Source of the DNA: Anaerolineales bacterium
GTDB taxonomy: Bacteria; Chloroflexota; Anaerolineae; Anaerolineales; Villigracilaceae
DNA length: 64,000 bases
NCBI GenBank assembly: GCA_030583905.1
Contig: CP129481.1
Location: forward strand, 2,448,136-2,512,135
Direction of reading: 5' to 3'
The notes under the pieces were generated by a model. That model was not told the DNA's origin and searched no databases. It saw only the letters and a list, made by a program, of their open reading frames with translations. A program made the position numbers and the translations under genes. Positions 34,207 through 43,207 of the stretch are shown here, piece after piece; the first letter of the stretch is position 1, and each line of letters opens with the position of its first letter.

Positions 34207-35481
34207 CTATTGGATCGGGTGCTCATCCAGTGAAAGAAAGGCGTCCACCACATGTGGGTCGAAGTGCGCGCCGGCATCGTCGCGGATTCTGCGCTTCACA
34301 TCCTCGGGCGGAAGCGCTTTCCGGTAGGGTCGGTTCGAGACCAACGCATCCCAGACGTCCACGACGGAGAAGATGCGGGCGGCGAGGGGAATCCCTCCGC
34401 CTTTCAAACCGCGCGGATAGCCGCTCCCATCCCATTTTTCGTGGTGGCAGTATGGAATATCCAGCGCGGGGTTGAGAAACTTGATCGGGCTGAGCATCTC
34501 GTAGGCATACACGGGGTGTTTTTCGATCAGCGCGCGCTCCTCGGCATCCAATGCGCCGGGCTTGAGCAGGATACCGTCGGGGATCGCCATTTTGCCGATG
34601 TCGTGCAGGAGCGCGCCGCGCCGGATGTGGACCAGTTCCCCGCTTCCGATTCCCATTTTTTTGGCAAGTTTTTCTGTGAGATTTGTTACGCGGACGGTAT
34701 GTCCCTCCGTTTCCTTGTCGCGCATATCCAGCGCGCGCACCCAACCCTCCAACGTGGCTTGATACGCCGTCTCCAATTCCTGATTCTTGCTTTGCAGTTC
34801 GTCGATGAGCCGCGCGTTGTCGATGGCGACCGCCGCCTGATTTGAAAAGGACGCGATCAATTCCAGGTCATCGTCCTTGAAGATGCCCGCCTGGGCGCGG
34901 TTGTCCACGTAGATCACCCCGATCAATTCGTCCTTTAATTTAAGCGGCGCGCACAGGATGGAAAGCAGGTGGTGCGCCGTGATGCTGGTCTGCGTCCCAA
35001 AGCGCGGATCCTTCTGTGCGTTGAAGGTCAGGACCGCCTCATCCTGCTCGAGCACACGCCCGACCACGCTCATGCTAATACCAAAATCGTCCTCCGTAAG
35101 GTTGCGGTGCGCGGCATCACGCGCGATGCGCACATTCAACCTGCCGTCCCTGTTCTTCAGCATCAGGAAGCCGCGTTCCGCCTTCATCAACACGATCAGC
35201 GCATCCATCACTTCGACCAGCACATTCTCCAAGCCCATCGAAGAATTGATGAAACTGCCCACACCCGCCAGAGCCTGCACCTGCTCGCGGCGCGAGCGGA
35301 AGTGACTGCTGACGTCGTCCCGAGTCCGGGCAAGCTTCTTTAAGGTCTGAGAAATATCCAGGCTAAGCGAGGAGGCTTGCACATCGCGCATGCCGGTCAG
35401 CGCATCCTTCACCCGCGAAAACTCCTGTTCGATGATCCTGAAATTATTGAGAACTTCCTCTTCCGAACGACGCTCGACCAT
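34207..35481 (-). CDS. GAF-HD-GYP cyclic-di-GMP phosphodiesterase, 424 aa
   Basis: An N-terminal coiled-coil-like helix (1-75), a GAF domain at about 85-225 and an HD-GYP domain at about 245-420. Catalytic motifs are complete: HTVRVTNL, LLHDIGKMAIPDGIL, HP(V)YAYEML, HHEKWDGSGYPRGLKG and DVWDAL. It should hydrolyse c-di-GMP, countering the GGDEF enzyme at 2.5 kb. ATG 35481 has AAAGGAG seven bases upstream. Confidence 0.92.
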   Translation of the reverse strand: MVERRSEEEVLNNFRIIEQEFSRVKDALTGMRDVQASSLSLDISQTLKKLARTRDDVSSHFRSRREQVQALAGVGSFINSSMGLENVLVEVMDALIVLMKAERGFLMLKNRDGRLNVRIARDAAHRNLTEDDFGISMSVVGRVLEQDEAVLTFNAQKDPRFGTQTSITAHHLLSILCAPLKLKDELIGVIYVDNRAQAGIFKDDDLELIASFSNQAAVAIDNARLIDELQSKNQELETAYQATLEGWVRALDMRDKETEGHTVRVTNLTEKLAKKMGIGSGELVHIRRGALLHDIGKMAIPDGILLKPGALDAEERALIEKHPVYAYEMLSPIKFLNPALDIPYCHHEKWDGSGYPRGLKGGGIPLAARIFSVVDVWDALVSNRPYRKALPPEDVKRRIRDDAGAHFDPHVVDAFLSLDEHPIQ

Positions 35482-35527
35482 GGCACGCTCCTTTAATGTT
35501 CAGGCGGGTCATCCCGCCGCACATCCG

Positions 35528-36082
35528 CTACAACTTCGGCAGGACAATGGATTGCTGCTTCTGATACTTCCCTTTTTTATCCGCGTAGGAGATCTCGCAC
35601 TCCTCATCCGCTTCAAAGAATAACACCTGAGCCAGCCCTTCGTTGGCATAGATCTTCGCGGGCAGCGGAGTCGTATTGGAGATCTCCAGCGTCACAAAGC
35701 CCTCCCACTCCGGCTCGAACGGCGTGACATTGACAATGATCCCGCAGCGCGCATACGTGGATTTGCCCAGACAGACCGTCAGCACATTGCGCGGAATGCG
35801 GAAATACTCCACCGTCCGCGCCAGCGCGAACGAATTGGGCGGCACCACGCACACATCCCCGGTAAAATCCACCATCGAATTGGTATCGAAATGCTTTGGG
35901 TCTACCGTTGCTGAAAACACGTTCGTAAAGATCTTGAATTCATTGGCTACGCGCACATCATATCCGTACGACGAAACGCCGTAGGAGATCACCCCGTTCC
36001 GAACCTGTTTGTCTGCGAACGGCTCGATCATTTTCTTCTCGAGCGCCATTTTACGGATCCAGTGATCTGGCTTCAATCCCAT
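35528..36082 (-). CDS. dcd: dCTP deaminase, 184 aa
   Basis: Deaminates dCTP to dUTP for dTTP synthesis. Motifs: [62 protein letters not shown] (family core; the catalytic Glu is in VTLEISN). ATG 36082 sits eight bases after AAGGAG; an open extension of 13 codons upstream lacks a site. Its length is in the normal range of about 185-195. A bifunctional deaminase/dUTPase, as in Methanocaldococcus, cannot be separated from monofunctional Dcd by eye. Confidence 0.93.
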   Translation of the reverse strand: MGLKPDHWIRKMALEKKMIEPFADKQVRNGVISYGVSSYGYDVRVANEFKIFTNVFSATVDPKHFDTNSMVDFTGDVCVVPPNSFALARTVEYFRIPRNVLTVCLGKSTYARCGIIVNVTPFEPEWEGFVTLEISNTTPLPAKIYANEGLAQVLFFEADEECEISYADKKGKYQKQQSIVLPKL

Positions 36083-36171
36083 GTTCTTCTCCTTGAGTTT
36101 GGTCTTGCGAACTCGCATCATTTTATAACAAAATTACAAACATGTAATGTCAAATTCGTGTCAGTCGTTGG

Positions 36172-36177
36172 TATAAT
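36172..36177 (+). promoter_or_regulatory. -10 box TATAAT for a leaderless start
   Basis: Consensus TATAAT ends eight bases before ATG 36186. TGTCAA at 36148-36153, 18 bases upstream, may serve as -35. There is no room for a Shine-Dalgarno. Confidence 0.6.
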
Positions 36178-36185
36178 CGAAAAAT

Positions 36186-37013
36186 ATGACGCAAAACGAA
36201 TATCATCAAGCCATTGCAGCATGGCGCAGGGAACGTGACGAAACCATCCGGCAAAAGAACGGCTGGCTTTCGCTCGCAGGTCTGTACTGGCTGAAGCTCG
36301 GCAGAAACCAGATCGGCTCCGACCCCGCCTGCGAGATCCAACTTCCCGAACGCGCCCCCGCCAGCGTGGGATATTTCGATTACAACGGACGCTCCGTATC
36401 CCTGCGTGTTGACCCCGGCAAAAAGGTCAAGGTCAACGACAAACCCACCGACTTCGCCATCCTGCAGCCCGATATCACCGAAAACCCAAGCTACGTACAC
36501 TTGCAGGAAATCCAACTCGTCGTCATCCAGCGCGGCAACAGGATGGGCGTCCGCATGTGGGACAACCAGCGCGAAGCGCGGCGCTCCTTCCCCGCCCGCA
36601 CCTGGTACCCGGTCAACGAGGCGTTCCGACTCCCAGCAACCTTCACCCCCTACGACCGCCCCAAGACCGCCTTTTTCCCAGACCTGACCGGCGAAAAAGC
36701 CGAGTTTCCGGTCGAGGGGTTCATCTCATTCAGCTTTGACGGGAAAAGCCATCAACTGGATATCAACCGCGAAGACGATGGCACGCTTTTCGTCCGCTTT
36801 CGGGACGCCACCAGCGAGGACGAGACCTATCCCACCGGGCGTTACCTCATCGCGGACGTCGAACCGGATGGAAACATCATCCTGGATTTCAACAAAGCCT
36901 ACAATCCGCCCTGCGCCTTCACCGACTTTGCCACCTGTGTCTTCGCGCCCGAGCAAAACCATCTGGATTTCAGGGTAACCGCCGGGGAAACCTACCCCAA
37001 CCGGGAGCATTAA
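36186..37013 (+). CDS. DUF1684 family protein, 275 aa (paralogue 1)
   Basis: Full-length DUF1684: NGWLSLAGLYWLKLGRNQIGSDP, then RMWDNQ, ARTWYPVNEAFRLPATFTPYD and the C-terminal signature DFNKAYNPPCAFTDFATCVFAP. The domain is a cytosolic beta-rich fold of unknown biochemical role. Start is ATG 36186, directly behind a -10 box. A second, divergent member is at 57639-58454. Confidence 0.85.
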   Translation: MTQNEYHQAIAAWRRERDETIRQKNGWLSLAGLYWLKLGRNQIGSDPACEIQLPERAPASVGYFDYNGRSVSLRVDPGKKVKVNDKPTDFAILQPDITENPSYVHLQEIQLVVIQRGNRMGVRMWDNQREARRSFPARTWYPVNEAFRLPATFTPYDRPKTAFFPDLTGEKAEFPVEGFISFSFDGKSHQLDINREDDGTLFVRFRDATSEDETYPTGRYLIADVEPDGNIILDFNKAYNPPCAFTDFATCVFAPEQNHLDFRVTAGETYPNREH

Positions 37014-37046
37014 CAAAAAAAACGCCGCAAATGCGGCGTTTTTGAT

Positions 37047-37940
37047 TTACCCAACCAGGAGATTGGTGAAGAAATCCGGCACAAAAAAACCGCCAATGCC
37101 GAACCCCCATTTCAACACACAACAAGCGATGAAGATCGCCACGCCCAGCCCAAGGATCAGATAATCGCGCCAGGCGTAATGCAATTCCTTCAGCCACGTC
37201 CGCTTCGAGGAGGCGCCGAATGCGCGCAGGTCCATCGCATCGATCACCTCTTCGCCGGTCACCGTGGACTGCATCACAACAGGTATGATCAATGGCGCAA
37301 GCCGCCGGAGCTTTGCAGCAACGCCGCCTTTCAACTTATCCATCTCATACCCTCGCGCGCGCTGGGCATCCATGGTGATGGTGAAATCGCGCGCGAAGGT
37401 CGGCAGGAAGCGGAACGCCAGATCCATCGTGAATGAAACCTTGTCTGAGGCTCCCATGCGGCTGAACGCCGTTCCGTAAATGTTCGGGTTCATCGTATAC
37501 GGGATGGGGATGGCAAGGATCGCCATCGTCAACATGCGTGTGATCTGGTTCAGGGCGAACCATGTTTTCGAGACGGTAATGGGCACGTCCCAGCCGATAT
37601 CGGTGAAGGGGATCTTGATGGGAACCTCGAACAATACCGGGGAATCAATGCTGGTCACCGAGGAAGGACCGCCGCGCCCCGACAACAAACCGTTCAATCC
37701 AATGATGACGAACACCAGGACGAAAATATAGATCCAGGCGCGTCTCACATCCTTCCATTCGATGCGGGCAAGCAGATACAGGGTCAGTGAAACAAGGAAC
37801 AGCGGAAGGATGATGCGGAAATCCCAGATCTCAGGGATGGTCAATGCAAAGATAATGCAAAGCATGAAGATGAGTCTGGTGCGAGGATCCAGGCGTTGGA
37901 TGAAGGTGTTGCGCGGACGATACTTCCAGGTGACCAGCAT
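37047..37940 (-). CDS. ECF transporter transmembrane subunit EcfT, 297 aa
   Basis: CbiQ/EcfT family: N-terminal LDPRTRLIFMLCIIFALT, several helices and the two coupling motifs with Ala-Arg-Gly (DAQRARGYEMDKLKGG, and DAMDLRAFGASSKRTWL). It links the S component to the ATPases in an energy-coupling-factor vitamin importer. ATG 37940 is six bases after the S-component stop. An unusual 35-residue extracytoplasmic loop (about 110-145) is present. Confidence 0.9.
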   Translation of the reverse strand: MLVTWKYRPRNTFIQRLDPRTRLIFMLCIIFALTIPEIWDFRIILPLFLVSLTLYLLARIEWKDVRRAWIYIFVLVFVIIGLNGLLSGRGGPSSVTSIDSPVLFEVPIKIPFTDIGWDVPITVSKTWFALNQITRMLTMAILAIPIPYTMNPNIYGTAFSRMGASDKVSFTMDLAFRFLPTFARDFTITMDAQRARGYEMDKLKGGVAAKLRRLAPLIIPVVMQSTVTGEEVIDAMDLRAFGASSKRTWLKELHYAWRDYLILGLGVAIFIACCVLKWGFGIGGFFVPDFFTNLLVG

Positions 37941-37946
37941 GGGTGC

Positions 37947-38495
37947 CTAACGACCTCTTCGGGATGCGACCGCGGCGAACGCGATCATCAGGATCGGCAC
38001 AAGGATCACGGTCACAACCGTGTTGCCAAGGAAGGCAGGCGTAAAGTAACCGACAAGGGCGGTATTGATGTCGATGCCAGTCACCCACATCTCAGTGAGC
38101 GAGGCAAATAGCATCCCAACCACGATGCCAGCAATGCCCCAGCCGACCGCCTTGATGATATCACCCTGCGCGCGGAAATCTTTGATGGCGGCGGATACCA
38201 GCCCCGCAACCAAGCCCATCAAGCCGTTCCCAGCGCTCCAGTTCCAGTAGAAACCCCAGCCGCTGAGCATGTCGCCAAGCGTGTTGCCGATGAAGCCAGC
38301 CAGCAGACCAACCCACGGACCATACGCTGCGGCGAAAAAGATCAGTACAGCCACTGCGGGGCGGAAGGTCACGTTGCCTGCGGCGGGCAGAGGGAAAATG
38401 TTGGTTGCCCAGGAAAATACACCATATAGCGCGGCGCCGATCGCGCCGTACACCACCTGGCGTGTTCCGAACTCCCATGTGCTTTTGTCGTTCAT
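37947..38495 (-). CDS. ECF transporter substrate-binding S component, 182 aa
   Basis: Six helices; FGTRQVVYGAIGAALYGVFSW, AGNVTFRPAVAVLIFFAAAYGPWVG and GFIGNTLGDMLSG are typical of S components. AGGAGAG lies six bases before the ATG. It captures a vitamin-like substrate in the membrane. The order ATPase-S-T and the fused ATPase recall the YkoEDC hydroxymethylpyrimidine/thiamine system, but the ligand cannot be assigned from sequence. Confidence 0.82.
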   Translation of the reverse strand: MNDKSTWEFGTRQVVYGAIGAALYGVFSWATNIFPLPAAGNVTFRPAVAVLIFFAAAYGPWVGLLAGFIGNTLGDMLSGWGFYWNWSAGNGLMGLVAGLVSAAIKDFRAQGDIIKAVGWGIAGIVVGMLFASLTEMWVTGIDINTALVGYFTPAFLGNTVVTVILVPILMIAFAAVASRRGR

Positions 38496-38548
38496 ACTTC
38501 TCTCCTTTTGATGAATGATTTTGAACGGACACTGACCCTATATAATAA

Positions 38549-38575
38549 CCCTGTCAACACGTACGCGTTACAGGG
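38549..38575. promoter_or_regulatory. Imperfect palindrome in the ECF operon
   Basis: Arms CCCTGT and ACAGGG with inner AAC/GTT around CGTACG, 27 bp. It lies between the ATPase stop and the S-component start, and on the minus strand is followed by TTATTATATAG. It may be an operator, an internal promoter region (TTGACA overlaps it) or a weak hairpin. Confidence 0.35.
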
Positions 38576-38582
38576 AATTTCA

Positions 38583-40223
38583 TTAGGCAAACTCCGCAAG
38601 CGATTCGGCGGGGAGAAACTGACCGGTCTTCGGAAGCAGGCTCAGGTTAAGGCGCAGAAGCGAAGTGGGGCGCACGCGATATTTCAACAACATATCGGCG
38701 TCCTTCAAAACGTCCTCCGGTTTTCCATCCGCAACCACGTGCTTGTCGCCAAAGAGCAGTACGCGGTTGGCGTATGTGACCGCAAGGTCGAGGTCGTGCG
38801 TGATGAACAACGTGGAGGCGAAATTTGCGGAGAGGAGGGAGCGGGCTTCGCCGGATGCTCCGCACAACGCCTCCATGAAGCGCGTGTAATTGGCAAAATC
38901 CTGCCCGGCGGTCGGCTCATCCATGATCATGATGCGCGAGCGCATGGCAAGCACCGCCGCGATGGTCGTGCGCTTTTGCTGTCCGAAGGAAAGCCCAAGC
39001 GGTGGATATTCTTCAAAGCCTTTCAGGTTGACCGTTGACAGGCTTTCGCGGACCGATTTCTCCATGACATCCGGCTCGAAATCCAAATTCCGCGGACCGA
39101 ACTCAAGCTCCTCGCGCACCGTCGGCGCATAGAGCATGTGCGTGGGGCTTTGGAACACATATCCAAGCGTGTGCGCGATCTGGGCAATGCTCATATTGCG
39201 CGTATCTTCGCCTTCGATCAGCACGCGCCCACTCGTCGGTTTAAGCAGACCAATGGCATGTTTGACCAGCGTGGATTTGCCCGCGCCATTCGGACCCAGC
39301 AAAGCAATCAGGTCGCCGTCATGGATGGTCAGGTTCACATTTTGAAGGATGAGCGGCGATTCGTCGTTGTAGCGAAAATCCACATTTTCGAAGACGACCA
39401 TAGGCTTGCCCCGCTCTTCGACCTTGTGAACCGGCACTACCTCCACAGGCGTATCCAACGACTTGACCCGCTTCACGACCCACTCGGCAGGCAGCTTCAC
39501 CTGTCTGTGGTCGATCTCCGTCGGGAGGTCGTCGATGGGACCGAGATATTTGATCTTCCCAGCCTCCATATAAAGCAAGCGGTCCGGCTTCGCTTCAATC
39601 GCATCTTCCACGCGGTGCTCCACCAGAATGACCGTTTTGCCCTCGTCTGCAAGGCTGCGGAACACCTGCAGGGCTTCATGAGCAGATGCCGGGTCGAGCG
39701 AAGCGAGCGGTTCGTCCAACAGCAAAATGGACGGGTTCATTGTCAGCACCCCTGCCAAAGCCACCTTCTGCTTTTCGCCGCCGGACAGATTGAAGGTCTC
39801 GCGCTCGCGCAGATACTCAAGGTTCAAGCGCTTCATCACTTTTTCAACCCGCTCGACGATCTCTTCACGCGGCAGTCCGAGGTTTTCCGGACCAAATGCG
39901 ATCTCGTTGAAGACATTACTCGCAACGATCTGGCGCTCGGGGTCTTGCAGCAACGTCCCCACCACCTGCGCCATTTCAGCGATCTGCATATCAGCCACTT
40001 CCCTGCCGCCAAGCAGAACCCTGCCCTTGCGTTCACCGCGGTAACTGCGCGGGATCAAACCGTTGATGCAACGCGCCAGCGTGGTCTTGCCGCATCCGCT
40101 GGAACCGGCGATTAATAGCAATTCGCCCTGCTTGAGTTCGAAGAAAATGTCTTCGATGGCAAGTTCAGGACGTGTGCGGTACTTGAAAGTTAGGTTTTCG
40201 ACGACGAGGGGTGGCGTTGACAT
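38583..40223 (-). CDS. ECF transporter fused ATPase (two ABC domains), 546 aa
   Basis: Two complete ATPase domains in one chain. Domain 1 (5-240): Walker A GSSGCGKTT, Q-loop LLQDPERQIV, signature LSGGEKQKVALA, Walker B ILLLDEPLASLD. Domain 2 (285-505): Walker A GPNGAGKST, VFQSPTHMLY, LSFGQQKRTTIA (signature slightly altered), MIMDEPTAGQD and THDLDLA. It corresponds to EcfA1 and EcfA2 fused, as in YkoD. It is first in the operon. TAAAAT seven bases before the ATG suggests a leaderless or near-leaderless mRNA. Confidence 0.92.
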   Translation of the reverse strand: MSTPPLVVENLTFKYRTRPELAIEDIFFELKQGELLLIAGSSGCGKTTLARCINGLIPRSYRGERKGRVLLGGREVADMQIAEMAQVVGTLLQDPERQIVASNVFNEIAFGPENLGLPREEIVERVEKVMKRLNLEYLRERETFNLSGGEKQKVALAGVLTMNPSILLLDEPLASLDPASAHEALQVFRSLADEGKTVILVEHRVEDAIEAKPDRLLYMEAGKIKYLGPIDDLPTEIDHRQVKLPAEWVVKRVKSLDTPVEVVPVHKVEERGKPMVVFENVDFRYNDESPLILQNVNLTIHDGDLIALLGPNGAGKSTLVKHAIGLLKPTSGRVLIEGEDTRNMSIAQIAHTLGYVFQSPTHMLYAPTVREELEFGPRNLDFEPDVMEKSVRESLSTVNLKGFEEYPPLGLSFGQQKRTTIAAVLAMRSRIMIMDEPTAGQDFANYTRFMEALCGASGEARSLLSANFASTLFITHDLDLAVTYANRVLLFGDKHVVADGKPEDVLKDADMLLKYRVRPTSLLRLNLSLLPKTGQFLPAESLAEFA

Positions 40224-40265
40224 TGCACCTATTTTACCTGAAAATTCGACCCTGGCAGCCGATTC

Positions 40266-41300
40266 CTACTCGTGGATCAATTCCACCAGCGCCTGATACT
40301 CCGCAGGGATCACTTTGGGAGAGACGAACGACTCAGTGATGATGGACGGGTCTTTCATACCGTGTCCTGTGCAGACGACCACCACCCGCTTCCCTTTCGC
40401 ATCGAACTTCCCGGAGGCTGATTCTGAAATCAAACCAGCCAGCCCCGCCGCGGACGCCGGCTCGACCCACACTCCTTCCGAGGCAAGTATCCGTTGCGCG
40501 GACAGGATCTCGGCATCGGATACTGCGATGATCTTTCCGTTCGATTGCTGTGCCGCTTCCAATGCCTGCTCGCCGCGCGCGGGCTTTCCTATACGAATGG
40601 CAGTGGCAACAGTCTCCGGCTTTTCAACGGGATGCCCCAGCACCAGCGGAGCGGACCCAGCCGCCTGCACGCCCAGCACATGAGGAAGTCCGCGTTGATA
40701 TTGCTTGAAGCCCGCCCAATACGAGGTGATGTTCCCTGCATTGCCAACGGGCAGACAAAGCCAATCGGGCGCGGAGCCAAGCACATCGCAGATCTCAAAT
40801 GCGGAAGTCTTCTGCCCTTCGATGCGATAGGGGTTGATGGAATTGACCAGCGCGATGGGTGTCTTCTGCGTGATCTCCACCACAAGCGTAAGCGCATCGT
40901 CGAATGAGCCTTGGACTTGGATGACCTCCGCGCCGTAGGCAATGGCGCCTGCCAATTTACCCACCGCCACCTTGCCTTCGGGGATCAGCACGATGGAACG
41001 CAGACCGGCGCGTACGGCATACGCGGCGGCGGAGGCGGCAGTGTTGCCCGTGGAGGCACAGATCACCGTCCCTGCGCCGCGCCCGACCGCTTCACTGATG
41101 GCGGCGGTCATGCCGCGGTCTTTAAATGAGCCGGTGGGATTCAGTCCTTCGAATTTGACGAAGAGTTCACAGCCAAGTTCACGTCCCAGACGAGGCATGG
41201 GGATCAATGGCGTGTTCCCTTCGAGCAGGGAAACGGTTTGGGTATGGGCGGGCAGGTCAAGATACTGCCCGTAGCGATGGATCAAGCCCTGGTAGGTCAT
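40266..41300 (-). CDS. thrC: Threonine synthase, 344 aa
   Basis: PLP enzyme that turns O-phosphohomoserine into threonine. The opening YQGLIHRYGQYLDLP and SLLEGNTPL, PLP-lysine Lys60 in NPTGSFKDRGM, the phosphate loop GNAGNI and ASTGNTAAS are typical of the short class II form. ATG 41300 has GGAG seven bases upstream and TATAAT at 41328-41333 on the minus strand; an open extension to 41378 runs across that promoter and is not used. It is divergent from thrB. Confidence 0.94.
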   Translation of the reverse strand: MTYQGLIHRYGQYLDLPAHTQTVSLLEGNTPLIPMPRLGRELGCELFVKFEGLNPTGSFKDRGMTAAISEAVGRGAGTVICASTGNTAASAAAYAVRAGLRSIVLIPEGKVAVGKLAGAIAYGAEVIQVQGSFDDALTLVVEITQKTPIALVNSINPYRIEGQKTSAFEICDVLGSAPDWLCLPVGNAGNITSYWAGFKQYQRGLPHVLGVQAAGSAPLVLGHPVEKPETVATAIRIGKPARGEQALEAAQQSNGKIIAVSDAEILSAQRILASEGVWVEPASAAGLAGLISESASGKFDAKGKRVVVVCTGHGMKDPSIITESFVSPKVIPAEYQALVELIHE

Positions 41301-41413
41301 ATCAGCTCCGAGGTAGGGAATGAGGCGATTATACTCATCCCGGAAGTAACCCGCTGATATCACATCCGGCAAAAACAAAATAAAACGTCAGCGCAATCTG
41401 CGGATAAACCCTA

Positions 41414-41419
41414 TATAAT
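41414..41419 (+). promoter_or_regulatory. -10 box TATAAT for leaderless thrB
   Basis: Ends seven bases before ATG 41427. An ATG at 41418 overlaps the box, so it cannot be in the mRNA if this promoter is used. Confidence 0.6.
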
Positions 41420-41426
41420 GTCCCGC

Positions 41427-42311
41427 ATGATAAGAATCCGCGTCCCCGCCACATCCGCAAACCTAGGTCCGGGCTTCGACTGCCTTGGGCTTGCGCTGGA
41501 TGTGTGGAACGAGATCGCGTTCGAGCCGTCGGAAAAAATGGGGCATCATGTGACGGGCGAGGGCGCGGACAAATTGAACAAAGGCTCGCGGAATTTGCTG
41601 ACGAAGGCGTACATGCGTTTGTATGAAATTTGCGGGCGCAGGTTCGATGCGGTGAGCATCGAGGCGCACAATACGATCCCGATGAGCAGCGGATTGGGGT
41701 CAAGCGCGGCGGCAATTGTGGCGGGGTTGTTCGGTGCAAATGAGATGCTTGGAAAACCCGTGGACACGCAGACGCTGCTGAAACTCGCCACGGAGATGGA
41801 GGGACATCCTGATAATGCTGCGCCTGCCCTGTTCGGCGGGTTGGTCGTTTCGGTGATGAAACAGGACGAGATCATCACGCGACGATATGAGATCCCCGAA
41901 CTGAAGGTGGTGATCGTCAAGCCGGATGTGGAATGGCTGACAAAGACTGCGCGCGCGGTGCTGCCAAGATCGGTCTCCCGCGCGGATGCGATCCATAACA
42001 TCGGGCGGACGGCGCTGGTGGTGGATGCGCTGCGCGGCGGCGACCTGGACCTGCTACAACAAGTGATGGAGGACCGCATCCATCAGCCGTATCGCCTGCG
42101 GCATATCTCAGGCGGGATGACGGCGTATAAATGCGCGCGTCAGTTCGGCGCGGCAGCGCTCTCGGGTGCGGGACCATCCATTATCGTATTTGTCCCGAAG
42201 GAAGACGCGGAGCGGGCACAAGCATACATACAAGCCGTTTTCGAGGAGCGGGGGATCGCTACGAAGGGCATCATCACCAAGCCAAGTAAAATCGGCGCGT
42301 ATCGCGTTTAG
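41427..42311 (+). CDS. thrB: Homoserine kinase, 294 aa
   Basis: GHMP kinase that phosphorylates homoserine for thrC. MIRIRVPATSANLGPGFDCL opens the chain in the usual way. The ATP loop is PMSSGLGSSAAAIVAG and the third motif is GAAALSGAGPSII. Start choice: ATG 41427 fits the family N-terminus and the -10 box seven bases upstream; the earlier ATG 41418 would add only three residues. With thrC on the opposite strand it forms the last two steps of threonine synthesis. Confidence 0.94.
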   Translation: MIRIRVPATSANLGPGFDCLGLALDVWNEIAFEPSEKMGHHVTGEGADKLNKGSRNLLTKAYMRLYEICGRRFDAVSIEAHNTIPMSSGLGSSAAAIVAGLFGANEMLGKPVDTQTLLKLATEMEGHPDNAAPALFGGLVVSVMKQDEIITRRYEIPELKVVIVKPDVEWLTKTARAVLPRSVSRADAIHNIGRTALVVDALRGGDLDLLQQVMEDRIHQPYRLRHISGGMTAYKCARQFGAAALSGAGPSIIVFVPKEDAERAQAYIQAVFEERGIATKGIITKPSKIGAYRV

Positions 42312-42312
42312 T

Positions 42313-42350
42313 ACAACAACAAGCGGACCGTACAGTCCGCTTGTTGTTGT
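42313..42350. terminator. Bidirectional terminator between thrB and terC-like gene
   Basis: A perfect 16-bp stem (42313-42328 with 42335-42350), loop CGTACA; the arm ends are rich in TTGTTGTTGT. It separates two convergent genes. Confidence 0.75.
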
Positions 42351-42358
42351 GAAGCCAT

Positions 42359-43207
42359 CTATTTTTTCTTTGTCTTCGGTTTGCTTTTGGTGCGCGGCTT
42401 CCTGACAGCGGGAACCTTGACAGGGATGTGGGCGAGTTCCTTCGCTTCCGGCGTGTACGGAACGTGCAGGGTGACCGGTTCCGCGCCTTTGCCGCGAATG
42501 CGCAGGTTGACCATTTCGACAAAGATGGAGAAGCCCATTGCGAAATAAATATAACCTTTCGGGATGTGCTGGTGCAAGCCTTCCACAACGAGCGTGAAAC
42601 CGATCAGCAGCAGGAAACTGAGCGCAAGGATCTTGACGGTGGGGTGGCGTTCGACGAAGTTGCCGATGGGTCCCGCCGTGAAGACCATTACAATGGCGGA
42701 TACCAGAACGGCAGCAACCATGATCTCGATGTGCTGGACCATGCCAACGGCGGTGATGACCGAATCAAGCGAGAAGACGATATCCAGCAGCATGATCTGA
42801 ATAATGACACTGGCAAAGGTGGAAGCGACCCTGGCGGAGGAATGCCCGGTGTGCCCTTCCAATTTGTCGTGGATCTCATAGGTGCTTTTGCCGAGCAGGA
42901 AGAGTCCGCCGACCAGCAGGATCACGTCACGACCCGAGATGCCGAGTTGTTCGCCGCCAAACCAGGGCAGGAAGAAGAAGGGCTCTTCGAGGCTGATGAT
43001 CCATGAAAGGGAAAGCAATAGCAAAATACGGGTGATGACCGCCATGGCGATGCCGGTGGTGCGGGCGCGCTGTTGGTCCTGCTGGGGGAGTTTGCCCGCC
43101 AGGATGGAGATGAAAATGACGTTGTCCACGCCGAGCACGAGTTCGAGCGCGACGAGGGTAAGGAACGCAATGAGCGTTTCAGGGGTGAAGAGCCAGCTGA
43201 AGTCCAT
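42359..43207 (-). CDS. TerC family integral membrane protein, 282 aa
   Basis: About seven helices. Family motifs ALELVLGVDNVIFISI and MLLDIVFSLDSVITAVGM carry the paired Asp residues used in metal handling, and EMVNLRIR ends the core. A Lys-rich tail (RKPRTKSKPKTKKK) is added. TerC/Alx/YceF-like proteins export Mn2+ or load metal to exported proteins (family knowledge). No riboswitch (yybP-ykoY) is evident in its short leader. Confidence 0.9.
   Translation of the reverse strand: MDFSWLFTPETLIAFLTLVALELVLGVDNVIFISILAGKLPQQDQQRARTTGIAMAVITRILLLLSLSWIISLEEPFFFLPWFGGEQLGISGRDVILLVGGLFLLGKSTYEIHDKLEGHTGHSSARVASTFASVIIQIMLLDIVFSLDSVITAVGMVQHIEIMVAAVLVSAIVMVFTAGPIGNFVERHPTVKILALSFLLLIGFTLVVEGLHQHIPKGYIYFAMGFSIFVEMVNLRIRGKGAEPVTLHVPYTPEAKELAHIPVKVPAVRKPRTKSKPKTKKK

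Noticed and set aside
34207..35481. Antisense frames over the HD-GYP gene as genuine genes
   Set aside because: The minus-strand protein has complete catalytic motifs; the plus-strand frames lack starts and motifs.
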